DNA of 64,000 bases, from the NCBI GenBank assembly GCA_964482955.1, contig CAYZZW010000001.1, positions 62,001-126,000 of the forward strand, in the 5' to 3' direction. The notes under the pieces were generated by a model, which saw nothing but the letters and a program-made list of their open reading frames with translations, did not search any database and was not told the DNA's origin. Of this stretch, positions 1 to 8,084 are shown one piece after another. The stretch comes from JAPLSN01 sp964482955 (GTDB lineage: Bacteria > Spirochaetota > Spirochaetia > Treponematales > UBA12059). Numbering within the stretch: the first letter of the stretch is position 1; every line of letters begins with the position of its first letter. A program made the translations under genes and the position numbers.

Positions 1-844
1 GCCACTTGCCGGCCATGTCGGGCGCGGCTTCCTTGAGCTGAGCCATGCGGTAGGGGCCGTCGGTCCACATCGCGAGCCGCCCGTCCAGCGTGCCCTGGAG
101 CACGTCGCCCGAGTCGGCGATCCAGTTCATCGCCATCCGGTGCTTGAACACGAGATCCGTGCAGTAGCGGAAGGCTTCCATGCCGGCCTTGTCGTTGAAC
201 GCCGCCTTCTTGTTGTCCGGGGTCAGGATGGATCCGCCGTTCTCGTAGATGAACTGCGCGACGTGGAAGAAATCGGGCTGGAAGCACATGAGGTTCATGT
301 CGCCCTTGGCCAGCGCCTTGCCGACCTTGACGAGTTCGTCCCAGTTTTTCGGGGCCTGGAGGCCCAGGGCGTCGAAGAGGTCCGAGCGGTAGTAGAGCGC
401 GTAGGCGTCGAAGTCGTAAAGCGCCGCCACGTACTTCCCCTCGTGGCTCATGGCCTTGAGGGAGAACGGCGCCCAAGCCTGATCGAAGGACTGGCCATTG
501 AGCTTGCCGCCGGAGAGCGCTCCGATATCAGCCAACGCGCCGAGCGAGGCGTACATCGGCAGCCAGGTCATGTCGGCCGTCACGACGTCGGGAACCTCGC
601 CGCCCGAGAGCACGACGTTGAGCTTCGTGTGCATCGTGTCCCAGTCCAGGTCTTCCCGGTTCACGACGATGCCCGGATTCTCCTTCCGGAACGCCTCGAT
701 GATCGGGGCGATCGGCGAAACTTCCTTGCCGTAGTAGTCCCAGACGGTGATGGTCGTCTGTTCGACGGCCTTCGGCTTGCAAGCCGACGCGCCGAACGCC
801 AGCGCGACGGCGAGAAACGGGATGACGAACCGGCTACACTTCAC
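1..844 (-). CDS. Sugar ABC transporter substrate-binding lipoprotein, C-terminus outside window
   Basis: Extracellular solute-binding protein of the family-1 (maltose-binding-like) type, which captures a sugar outside the membrane for an ABC importer. The frame opens with GTG at 844, six bases after AAGGGGG, and reads a hydrophobic leader ending in FGASAC, a usable though not ideal lipobox, so it is probably a lipoprotein. Next comes the typical opening ITVWDYYG, then conserved stretches such as VPDVVTADMTWLP and YALYYRSDLFDALG. About 281 codons are visible; the family averages about 420, so roughly a third is missing past the left edge. It is last visible in the SIS-RpiR-glycosidase-transport run and presumably brings in the glycan product that the neighbouring glycosidase uses. 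The exact sugar cannot be read. Confidence 0.88.
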   Translation of the reverse strand, partial: MKCSRFVIPFLAVALAFGASACKPKAVEQTTITVWDYYGKEVSPIAPIIEAFRKENPGIVVNREDLDWDTMHTKLNVVLSGGEVPDVVTADMTWLPMYASLGALADIGALSGGKLNGQSFDQAWAPFSLKAMSHEGKYVAALYDFDAYALYYRSDLFDALGLQAPKNWDELVKVGKALAKGDMNLMCFQPDFFHVAQFIYENGGSILTPDNKKAAFNDKAGMEAFRYCTDLVFKHRMAMNWIADSGDVLQGTLDGRLAMWTDGPYRMAQLKEAAPDMAGKW

Positions 845-928
845 GTTTTCCCCCTTGTGATCGGCCCGGGCCGGACCATGCCGCCCGAAAGCCGTCTATC
901 GATGCCCAAGCCCTCCGTTCCGGGAGGC

Positions 929-2977
929 TTACGATCTCCAGCTCAAAATCGCGCCGTCGTGGGCCGCGAGCGCCAGCTTCCAGCCGCCCGGCACCTTCGC
1001 CAAACCGCCGCGGCGCGCGGGCCCGACGAGTTCGAGCGCCAGCACCGGAATCGACGACGTCACGGTCAAATCCAGGTCGCGCGCCGAATGGTTCGCGATC
1101 ACCGCGTAGCCGCGCCCCGCGCCCGAGAGGACCGCGACCTCCGCGGACGGGTCCGAGGTTTCGAACGGGGGCTTCGCGCCGAGCCAGTCGGCGAAGGCGC
1201 GGTACAGCCGGTGCGTCGACTCGTCGCCTTCGAACGCGCTCGGCGTCTTCGCGAGATAGCTTTCGATCGGGTACGCGCAGACGAGGGTCTTGCCCTTCCC
1301 GAGTTCGTTGGCGACAAGGGCCGGCCGGCCCGCCCCGTCGACGCCCACCACCCGGCCGCCGTCGACGGCGAGCAGGGCGGGCCAAGAGCGGTGACCGCCT
1401 TGCGGCTTCCACGCGAAGGACTCGCCCGTGCGCAGGCCGGAGAAATCCTCGGTCATCGTGATGACCGCCTCTTCGACGGGCGCGTGATCGACGAGGCGCG
1501 CGCCGAACAGCGTCTCCATGGCGGGAATGGCCGCGTCAGCGCAGAGCGAGGCGTAGAGCCCGCCGCCGTTCCGCACCCAGGCTTCGGCGCGGCCCCAGAA
1601 ATCGGTGTGGAGATGGACGAAATTGCGCTCGGTGGACGTGAGGGGCGACGGCAGGAACAGGAGCTTCGCGTCCTCCCACGAACCGCGCTCGCGGGGCAGC
1701 TCGGCCTTGAGTCCCGCGCGGCGGGCGAGGACGAAGGACGAGAGCATGCCGCCCATGATCCAGAGGTTGTCCTCGTCGGCGCCGTCTTCCGCATGGCACT
1801 CCTGGACGGAGGTGTACGGAATCGCCCCGGACACGGGCAAGCCCGTGCCCTTCATGTCGCCGTGGAACTTGCCCCACTCGTGCGGCACGACGATGGCGGC
1901 TTCGCCCTTCGCGGGCTCTAGCCCCTCGAGGTCGAGCGCCTCGAGCAGGGCGGCGAATTCGCGCACCGCGACGCCCGCGGGCCGGTCCTTCCGGTCCCAG
2001 GTGCAGACGCCGAACTGCGTCTCGTGGGGCGCGCGCAGGTACGGCACGCGCTTCCAGGTTTCGGGCGCGGCGTCCGTGTAGCACCAGGGCATGAACCCGG
2101 ACGCCCCGTGAGCGAGCGCCGAGAACATCGTGACGCGGTCGTATTTGCCCACGCGCTCCGGATCGTACTGCGCGGAGGAGGCGCCGTACTCGTGGATCAT
2201 CATCGGCTTGCCGGCGCCGAGGCAGAGGGCCGTCTGGAACGCCGCGCAATAGCTGCCGCGCTCCGACAGCATCGGATCGGGGAAAAGCCCGGGCGCGTAG
2301 ATGGGATACGGATGCGACGAGAGGAAATCGACCTCCGCGGCGATGGTGTCGGGTCGGAAGGGGCCGCGGCCGAGGTCTTCCATGCTCGTGCCCACGCAGA
2401 CGAGGCAGGAGGGATCCTCCCGGCGCATCGCCCACGACAGGAGCCGCGTCCAGTTGACCGCCATGGCGTCCGTGGTCTTGCCCCAGAACGGCCAGAACGG
2501 CGGCTCGTCGGTCAGGTCCCACGCGAGGATCGCCTCCTCGCCCTTGTAGCGGCGCGCGAACTCCGCGGCGTGGTCCGTCTGGAGGCGGAGCATCTCCGGA
2601 TCCTCGTGCAGGTGCCGCCCCTGGCGCCAGGGCAGGTCCCAAAACGCCTCGCCGACCTCGCCGCCGATGAAGAGCGTCGGGTGGAGGTAGATGCCGTATT
2701 TCCGCGAAAGGACGAGCAGGCGGTCGAACTGCGCGAAGGCCTCCTCGCTGTAGTCGCCGGGTCGCGGCTCGAACCACGCCCAGAAGAGGTCGAAGCGGAC
2801 CACGTTGAAACCGAGCTCGCGCATCTTCGCGAAATCCGCCTCGATATCGGCCTCGTCCCAGCATTGCGCCCATTGGAGCGCCGCCTTGGCCGGCACCCAG
2901 TGGGCGCCGATGGGAACGAAGCGCCGCTTTCCCGCGCGCAGGTAGTTGCCGTCGATGCTCGTCCTGTCGAGTTTCAT
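929..2977 (-). CDS. Clan GH-A glycoside hydrolase (GH5/beta-mannanase- or beta-galactosidase-like)
   Basis: A 682-residue protein without a signal peptide. Residues 1-~330 form a TIM barrel of clan GH-A: the probable acid/base Glu158 lies in WDLTDEPP and the probable nucleophile Glu263 in MMIHEYGAS, at the ends of strands 4 and 7. Residues ~400-600 resemble the class I amidotransferase-like (trimerisation) domain seen in GH42 beta-galactosidases, followed by a small beta domain. The ATG at 2977 follows GGAGG by 11 bases. It lies between the RpiR regulator and the sugar-binding lipoprotein, so it probably acts in the cytoplasm on an imported oligosaccharide. The substrate (beta-mannoside, beta-galactoside or beta-glucoside) is not decidable from the sequence. 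Confidence 0.8.
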   Translation of the reverse strand: MKLDRTSIDGNYLRAGKRRFVPIGAHWVPAKAALQWAQCWDEADIEADFAKMRELGFNVVRFDLFWAWFEPRPGDYSEEAFAQFDRLLVLSRKYGIYLHPTLFIGGEVGEAFWDLPWRQGRHLHEDPEMLRLQTDHAAEFARRYKGEEAILAWDLTDEPPFWPFWGKTTDAMAVNWTRLLSWAMRREDPSCLVCVGTSMEDLGRGPFRPDTIAAEVDFLSSHPYPIYAPGLFPDPMLSERGSYCAAFQTALCLGAGKPMMIHEYGASSAQYDPERVGKYDRVTMFSALAHGASGFMPWCYTDAAPETWKRVPYLRAPHETQFGVCTWDRKDRPAGVAVREFAALLEALDLEGLEPAKGEAAIVVPHEWGKFHGDMKGTGLPVSGAIPYTSVQECHAEDGADEDNLWIMGGMLSSFVLARRAGLKAELPRERGSWEDAKLLFLPSPLTSTERNFVHLHTDFWGRAEAWVRNGGGLYASLCADAAIPAMETLFGARLVDHAPVEEAVITMTEDFSGLRTGESFAWKPQGGHRSWPALLAVDGGRVVGVDGAGRPALVANELGKGKTLVCAYPIESYLAKTPSAFEGDESTHRLYRAFADWLGAKPPFETSDPSAEVAVLSGAGRGYAVIANHSARDLDLTVTSSIPVLALELVGPARRGGLAKVPGGWKLALAAHDGAILSWRS

Positions 2978-3026
2978 GCGTGTACGATCCTCCGTTCGGT
3001 TTCGGTCCGCGCAGTCGCGTCGGATT

Positions 3027-3839
3027 TCATATGAGTCTCGAGGAAACGCTGTCCGAACTCGTGCGGAGATGTTCCGCCGCGTCCGGCGACGCGCGCATGA
3101 CGAGCGAGGCCAGCAGTTCCACGATGAAATAGAACGGCAGCTTCGTTCCGATCTCCGCCTCGAGGGCGCCCTCGCGCACCGCCGCGTTGAGCACGATGTC
3201 GGCGGCTTCGGCGAGCGGGCTCTTCGGGTGGTTCGTGAGCGCCACGACGCGGGCCCCGCGGGCGCGGGCCAGCGTGGCGCAGTCGAGTATCTCCTTCGTG
3301 CTGCCCGAGTCCGAGACGGCGAACACGACGTCCGCGGGGGACAGGAGCGACGACTTGATCATCTGGAGATGCGTGTCCTGCTCCGCCGCCGCGAGTATCC
3401 CCAGGCGGTCGAGCCGGTAGGCGAACTCCTTGACGACGGGGAACGACCCCGCGACGCCCACCGCCACCACGAGCCGCGCGCGGGCGATCAGGTCGGCGGC
3501 GGCCCGCAGGCGCTCCTCGTCGAGGGCGTGGACCGCGGTGGAGATGAGCGACTTGGCCTGTTCGCCGCGGCGCTCGAGCCAGCCGGGTTCGGCGTCCTGC
3601 GTTTCCGGCGCGGCGGCCCCGGCTTCGACGGCCATGCGGATCTTGAAATCCTGGAAGCCCGAAAAGCCCAGCTTCCGGCAGAACCGGATGACGGTGCCGT
3701 AGCCGACGCCGCTCTCCTCCGCGACCACGGTGATCGACTTGAAGATGAGGTCGTCGTGCGTGAGGACGTATTCCGCGAACGCGGCTTCCGTCGAGGTCAG
3801 TTCGTTCATCCGCGCGCGTATGCCGTCGAGTACCGTCAT
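3027..3839 (-). CDS. RpiR/MurR family transcriptional regulator
   Basis: A 270-residue regulator with the usual two parts. Residues 1-~77 are the RpiR helix-turn-helix domain, with the family signature GYGTVIRFCRKLGFSGFQDFK. Residues ~122-250 are a SIS domain that senses a phosphosugar (VGVAGSFPVVKEFAYRLD; SDSGSTKEILD). The start at 3839 follows AAGGAG by seven bases and lies only four bases after the stop of the SIS gene, so both are co-transcribed. RpiR proteins usually control adjacent sugar catabolic genes. The paired palindromes at 5008-5051 ahead of the operon are its most likely binding sites, which would make it autoregulatory. Repressor versus activator cannot be told. Confidence 0.9.
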   Translation of the reverse strand: MTVLDGIRARMNELTSTEAAFAEYVLTHDDLIFKSITVVAEESGVGYGTVIRFCRKLGFSGFQDFKIRMAVEAGAAAPETQDAEPGWLERRGEQAKSLISTAVHALDEERLRAAADLIARARLVVAVGVAGSFPVVKEFAYRLDRLGILAAAEQDTHLQMIKSSLLSPADVVFAVSDSGSTKEILDCATLARARGARVVALTNHPKSPLAEAADIVLNAAVREGALEAEIGTKLPFYFIVELLASLVMRASPDAAEHLRTSSDSVSSRLI

Positions 3840-3843
3840 CGCG

Positions 3844-4902
3844 TCACTCCTTGTTCGTCACCTTGCCGCCGTAGCGGAAGACGCCGGTTTCGAGTCCGAA
3901 GCGCCCGGAGAGCGCGTGCAGGAGGAAGTTGTGCGACCTGGCCGCGAGGATCGGGAACAGGCCGAACTCGTCGCACGATCGCGAGCGCGGCACGCGGATC
4001 GCGGACGCTCCGGAGACGGACGGCGCCGCGCAGCCGTCGAAGACGGCGACCGGGCTCCCGAGGGCGGCGGCGTCGCGGGCAAGCCCGTCGGCCAGGGCGG
4101 CCACGGCGTCGGTCGGGCGGAACACGACCAGCCCGAGGGACGGACCCACGGCCTCGAACGGGCCGTGGCGGAACGCGCCGCCGGCGTAGGCGCTGGTCGG
4201 CCGCTTGAGTCCTTCCATGAAGGTGAGCGCGCATTGCCGCGCCGAGACGGCCGAATCGCAACGGCCGGAGAACGCGAAAGCCGTCGGCACCGCCCCCTCG
4301 GGGGCGAGGGTTCCGGCGACGGCGCGGATCGCGTCCTCGTCGAGGGCTTCCATGGCCCGGGCGGCGTCTTCCAGGGCGTCGAGGGCGGCTTCGCGCCGGC
4401 TTCGCCCCTCGAGGGAGGCTTCCAGGACGCGGAAGAGGGCCAGGGTGTTCGTATAGGTCTTCGTCGTGATCGACGCTTCGGGACCGGCCTTCAAGGGCAG
4501 GACGAGGCGCGCGTTTTTTGCGAGGGAACTCCCTTCGTCGTTCGTCACGGCGACATGGCCGCCCGATCGGCCCGATTCGACCAGTTTGCGTATTTCCACG
4601 CTCTCGCCGGATTGGCTCGTGAGGATATCCAGTTCCTCGCGGGCGGCCGCCCGGCCGGGACGGTAGAACAACTCGCCGGCGTCGATCGAACAGGCGCGCC
4701 GGCCGTTCGAGGACAGCCGGGCGGCGCAGGATTCGCCAGCGAAATCCGAGGTTCCCATGCCCACGAAGCGGAAAAATCCCTTGTCGGCTGCCAGACGATC
4801 CCATTCCCCGACGCGTTCCGAACCTTCGGGCGAACGATAATAGGCGACGAGCGAGCGGAGCGAATCGGGCAATACGCGGTTTTCCTCGACAAAGCCGTTC
4901 AT
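3844..4902 (-). CDS. SIS-domain sugar isomerase/deaminase-like protein (AgaS/GlmS-C-like)
   Basis: A 352-residue protein with two SIS (phosphosugar isomerase) domains in tandem, the layout of AgaS and of the isomerase half of GlmS. Visible motifs are FVGMGTSDFAGES and LTSQSGESVEIRKLV in the first domain and AFSGRCDSAVSA in the second. The open frame runs upstream to 5022, but I place the start at 4902 (MNGFVEENRVL), because AAGGA lies six bases before it and nothing similar precedes the other ATGs. It is the first gene of the operon with RpiR four bases downstream. A role in interconverting or deaminating an amino-sugar phosphate is inferred from family and context, not shown. Confidence 0.8.
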   Translation of the reverse strand: MNGFVEENRVLPDSLRSLVAYYRSPEGSERVGEWDRLAADKGFFRFVGMGTSDFAGESCAARLSSNGRRACSIDAGELFYRPGRAAAREELDILTSQSGESVEIRKLVESGRSGGHVAVTNDEGSSLAKNARLVLPLKAGPEASITTKTYTNTLALFRVLEASLEGRSRREAALDALEDAARAMEALDEDAIRAVAGTLAPEGAVPTAFAFSGRCDSAVSARQCALTFMEGLKRPTSAYAGGAFRHGPFEAVGPSLGLVVFRPTDAVAALADGLARDAAALGSPVAVFDGCAAPSVSGASAIRVPRSRSCDEFGLFPILAARSHNFLLHALSGRFGLETGVFRYGGKVTNKE

Positions 4903-5007
4903 GCGCATTCCTTGACCGGACGGGATCGAGCGCGTTCGGCATGCGCCGCCGCGTCCCTGGTTCGACTGCCGCGACCTCGAACGGAGATCGAACGGCATCA
5001 ATGTGAG

Positions 5008-5020
5008 GGATATTATATCC
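5008..5020. promoter_or_regulatory. Perfect 13-bp palindrome, candidate RpiR operator O1
   Basis: GGATATTATATCC is a perfect 6-1-6 inverted repeat covering the -10 element of the SIS operon promoter. A near copy lies 31 bp upstream, centre to centre. Operator function is inferred from position and symmetry. Confidence 0.55.
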
Positions 5021-5038
5021 ACTTTATCATCCAGTCAA
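5010..5038 (-). promoter_or_regulatory. Sigma-70-like promoter of the SIS-RpiR-glycosidase-ABC operon
   Basis: On the minus strand TTGACT (5038-5033) is followed after 17 bases by TAATAT (5015-5010), or after 15 bases by TATAAT. This AT-rich block stands out in GC-rich DNA and lies about 110 bp before the SIS start codon. Confidence 0.55.
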
Positions 5039-5051
5039 GGATTTTATATCC
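5039..5051. promoter_or_regulatory. Imperfect palindrome, candidate RpiR operator O2
   Basis: GGATTTTATATCC differs from the perfect site at 5008-5020 by one base and lies just beyond the -35 element. The 31-bp spacing is three helical turns, which puts both sites on one face of the DNA. Confidence 0.5.
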
Positions 5052-5149
5052 AATCGCGTTGAAATAACGCCCGGCTTCTGTTTTAGGGCGAGCTGCCCGG
5101 GAAGCGGAATGTTCCTATCGGGTGATGAAGGGACGGCCGGGCCGCTTTT

Positions 5150-6715
5150 TCAACGCGCGCGCGGAAAACGGATCGACAACGCGACGGCGGCGCCGTTCTC
5201 GACCGCCGAATACGCGCCGCCGAGCTGGGCGGCCAGCGCTTCGAGGAGCCGCGTTTCCAGTTCGCTGATCCGTTCGGCCGAGCCCGCGCCGGTTACCGAG
5301 ATCGCGTAGTCGTCGGGTCCAGGTCGCAGTTCCAGACGGAGCCGCGCCGGGCCGGCGTCACGCCCGCGCGGAGACACCAGGTTGCCCGCGAACAGGAGCT
5401 CTCCGACGATCAACGCGCAGGGGACGGCCAACGACAGGGGCACGTCGAACGCGCCCGCGTCGAGCGAGATGACGGGAGCTTCGGCGCCTTCGCCGAGGAT
5501 CGAGCGGAGTTCGGCGACGAGATCGTTCGCGCAGTCGGCGAAATCCACCAACCCGCCCGTGGCCGCGCCCTGGCCGTAGATCGCGTCGTGGACCACGGCC
5601 ATCGCCGCGATGCGCCGTTCCGCGGCCCGGAGCGCGTCGTCGGGCGACGCCTCCTCGTCGAGCCGCGCGAGCCCGATCAGGCTCAGGATGATCTGCAGGT
5701 TGTTCTTCACGCGGTGGTGGATCTCGGCCATGAGGACCGATTTTTCCTCGAGCTCCGCCTCGAGCGCCTCGTACAGGCCGAGATTCGCGTAGGCCGCCTG
5801 GAGCCCCGAACAATACAGTTCGATGAGGCGCCGGTCGATGTCCTCGAGCTCGGGGCTTCCTTCCGCGTACAAGGCGATCCGTTCCCCGTCGCCGGCGTCC
5901 AGCGCCACGGCCAGACGGTCGCCCGCGAATACCGGATCCTTCCCCGCGAGAGCCGCCTCGACGAGCGGTTTCGCCTCCGCGAACGGCACGGAGTCGAGCC
6001 ACGCGCCGCTGGGCTGGTCGAAGCGCCCCGTACCCGCGAGCAGCCGGTAGCGATCGGTCTGCCGGACGACGACCAGAGCGGACACGCCGCCGGAATCCGC
6101 GCCGTGCGAAACCCCGAGGAGCGGCGCCAGGTACTCGAGGGCTCCCGAGGCGAAACGGCCTGCGGGCCTGAGCGCGATCAGGCGCTTCTGCGCCTCCAGG
6201 ATCAGCTCCATCCCCGCCTTCGATCCCTCGATCCGTCGTATGTCCCGGTAACTCCGGATGGCGTTCACCACGGAGCTGAACAGCCGCTCGGCCGTGAGCT
6301 CCGTCTTCTCGCGGTAATCGTTGATCTCGTAATCGATGATCACCCGGTCTTCCGGCGCGCGCCCCGGCTGCCCCGTGCGGATGACGATGCGCGTGGACAC
6401 GTTTGCAAGTTCGTCGCGCACGCGCCGCACGAACGCCAGCCCCGCGTCGTCGGTTTCCATCACGACGTCGAGGAGGATCACCGCCACGTCGCGCGTCTCC
6501 CTCATGAGTTCGAAGGCTTCGCACGCCGTCTTCGCTTCGAGCAGTTCGAGGGCCCGCCCGAAGACGACCTTGTGCCTGAGCACGAGCCGCGTCACCTCGA
6601 GCACGTCGTCATCGTCGTCGGCTACGAGGATTTTCCACGTTTCGTTCGATCCGCGGGGTTCGGGCACATGGGATCGCTTCGCGAATTCCACGGTCTTCTT
6701 TCCATCCTCTCCCAC
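5150..6715 (-). CDS. REC-DUF3369-HisKA_2 signalling protein with degenerate kinase ATP domain
   Basis: A 521-residue protein starting at GTG 6715 after GAGGT. Residues ~28-150 are a receiver domain with acidic pocket VADDDDD and phospho-acceptor Asp83 (VILLDVVME). Residues ~160-310 match DUF3369, as in the regulator at 55664, with the shared run YEINDYREKTELTA. Residues ~325-345 are a HisKA_2 dimer motif, IHHRVKNNLQ, with candidate phospho-His333/334. The C-terminal HATPase region keeps QLGG but lacks the N-box Asn, the DxGxG of the G1 box and the GLGL of the G2 box. It therefore looks unable to bind ATP normally and may be a scaffold or phosphate sink. No cognate regulator is adjacent, so its partner is unknown. 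Confidence 0.82.
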   Translation of the reverse strand: MGEDGKKTVEFAKRSHVPEPRGSNETWKILVADDDDDVLEVTRLVLRHKVVFGRALELLEAKTACEAFELMRETRDVAVILLDVVMETDDAGLAFVRRVRDELANVSTRIVIRTGQPGRAPEDRVIIDYEINDYREKTELTAERLFSSVVNAIRSYRDIRRIEGSKAGMELILEAQKRLIALRPAGRFASGALEYLAPLLGVSHGADSGGVSALVVVRQTDRYRLLAGTGRFDQPSGAWLDSVPFAEAKPLVEAALAGKDPVFAGDRLAVALDAGDGERIALYAEGSPELEDIDRRLIELYCSGLQAAYANLGLYEALEAELEEKSVLMAEIHHRVKNNLQIILSLIGLARLDEEASPDDALRAAERRIAAMAVVHDAIYGQGAATGGLVDFADCANDLVAELRSILGEGAEAPVISLDAGAFDVPLSLAVPCALIVGELLFAGNLVSPRGRDAGPARLRLELRPGPDDYAISVTGAGSAERISELETRLLEALAAQLGGAYSAVENGAAVALSIRFPRAR

Positions 6716-6804
6716 CGGCTACCTCGATTCGAACTCGTGATCGGGACGTACATGACTAGTCTAGTCGCCGAGCCGCGCGTCCGCAACCATCATTCATGGG
6801 GCGA

Positions 6805-6885
6805 TCCGGAAAGGTGCGGCGGACGGGAATCGAACCATATCGGCCTGGGGTTGGGGCATACAAGCACCCATGGCGAATAGGCGAG
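6805..6885. repeat. Truncated copy of the palindromic repeat (copy A3)
   Basis: This copy shares the left flank and left arm of the palindromes at 27581 and 28763 (for example GTGCGGCGGACGGG and GGCATACAAG) and the inner GCGAGAGTACTCGC. The right arm is missing: after 6885 the sequence becomes GCTAAGCTTCGCTC, like the repeat at 42788-42815. Confidence 0.65.
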
Positions 6886-6929
6886 AGTACTCGCTAAGCT
6901 TCGCTCTGTAGCAAATCCTTTTCTGAAGA

Positions 6930-8084
6930 TCACCGCGGGAGGCTGTCTAAGGTGACGGTGGTGCCGTTGTAGCGGGCGAGGCGGTAGGCGCTGCGGTCGC
7001 GGGCGTAGTCGAAGGAAATATAAAGGAAGAAAGCGTTCGACGGATCGGGGCCGAGCGGGGCGTAGACGCCGCCCGAGTCGCGGACGATCGAGGTGACGGC
7101 GTACCCTTCGCCGGACCGTTCGAGCGAGGCGATGGCGATCGTGCCGTCGTCCATGGCGAGGGGGAGGCGCGGAGCTCCACCGAAGGAAAAACCCGAGCCG
7201 TACCAGCACGCGGCGCCCGCGGGCTTTTCGACGGGCGTCAGTTCCCTCGAGATTCCGCCCGTCCTGTCGAAGGCGTAGAGCGCGAGGGCGCGAGCGGCTT
7301 TGTCGGCGCCGCTCGCGTAGACGAGCACGCGGTCGCCCGAATCCACGAGCCGGGCGAAATCGAGGCGCTTCGGAAACGACAGGCGCGGGCGGACGGCCCG
7401 CCCCGGGGCGAGTTCGTACACGGTATGCGCCGCGTCCGCGCGGTCGGCGCCCGCTATCCAGACGGACTCCTTCCCGGAAAAGAGGACGTCGGACGGAAAG
7501 CAGTCGAGCGTCGCCTCGGCCAGCGGAAGCGGCCCATCGGTTCGCGTTACGCGATACAACCGATAGGCGAAGCCGGCGTCCGCCTCGTGTACCGGCGAGC
7601 GCGCGAGAACGGTCGAGCCGGAAACCCACGCCTGTCCGGCCTCGAGCTCCCACGACTCGAGCGCGGCCCCGTCGGCGGACAGGAGGCGGAGCGTCGTATC
7701 GGACTGGGACCAGGCGAGGTAGAGCGGACGACCGCTTCCGTCGACGCCGAAGCGGTCGACGGCGCGCAGGCGCGCCTCGCCCGGCAAGTCGAAGAGCGCG
7801 GGGGCGCCCGGTTCGGCCGCGTACAGTTTCGATTGATGGGGGAAGACGGGCGCGAGGGAAGGCGCGCCGATCGGCGCGTTTCTTGCCGCCCGATCGATCG
7901 CGCCAGTCTTCGACGCCATGGCGGATTCCCGCGCGGATACCGCCGCTTCGTTCGCGCGCGCCGCGCCGCCGCCGGTCGCCGCCCCGGACGACCGTGACGG
8001 CGCGCACGCGGCGAAGACGCATGCCGCGAGCGCAAGGCCGGCGCGCGCCGCGCGGGCGGCGCCGGCAGATCGGAACGTCGGCAT
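6930..8084 (-). CDS. Lipoprotein with beta-propeller-like repeats, function unknown
   Basis: A 384-residue exported protein. The N-terminus has an Ala-rich leader ending in VFAACA, a lipobox, so it should be anchored in a membrane from the periplasmic side. The remainder has recurring short beta segments with aromatic or Asp turns (LYLAWSQSDTTLRLLSADG, WVSGSTVLAR, VWIAGADRAD, VLVYASGAD, IAIASLERS), which suggests a beta-propeller, though I cannot name a family. Its ATG (8084) shares one base with the stop of the upstream YiiX-like gene (TGATG), so the two are translationally coupled. The frame continues open upstream across the neighbour, but that is a GC-rich shadow and not a fusion. No enzymatic motif is seen. 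Confidence 0.7.
   Translation of the reverse strand: MPTFRSAGAARAARAGLALAACVFAACAPSRSSGAATGGGAARANEAAVSARESAMASKTGAIDRAARNAPIGAPSLAPVFPHQSKLYAAEPGAPALFDLPGEARLRAVDRFGVDGSGRPLYLAWSQSDTTLRLLSADGAALESWELEAGQAWVSGSTVLARSPVHEADAGFAYRLYRVTRTDGPLPLAEATLDCFPSDVLFSGKESVWIAGADRADAAHTVYELAPGRAVRPRLSFPKRLDFARLVDSGDRVLVYASGADKAARALALYAFDRTGGISRELTPVEKPAGAACWYGSGFSFGGAPRLPLAMDDGTIAIASLERSGEGYAVTSIVRDSGGVYAPLGPDPSNAFFLYISFDYARDRSAYRLARYNGTTVTLDSLPR

Noticed and set aside
6821..6850. tRNA 3'-half-like sequence (minus strand GGTTCGATTCCCGTC...CCGCACC)
   Set aside because: The T-stem cannot pair, and no acceptor 5' strand or anticodon arm is present. The same bases belong to the left flank of the palindromic repeat copies.
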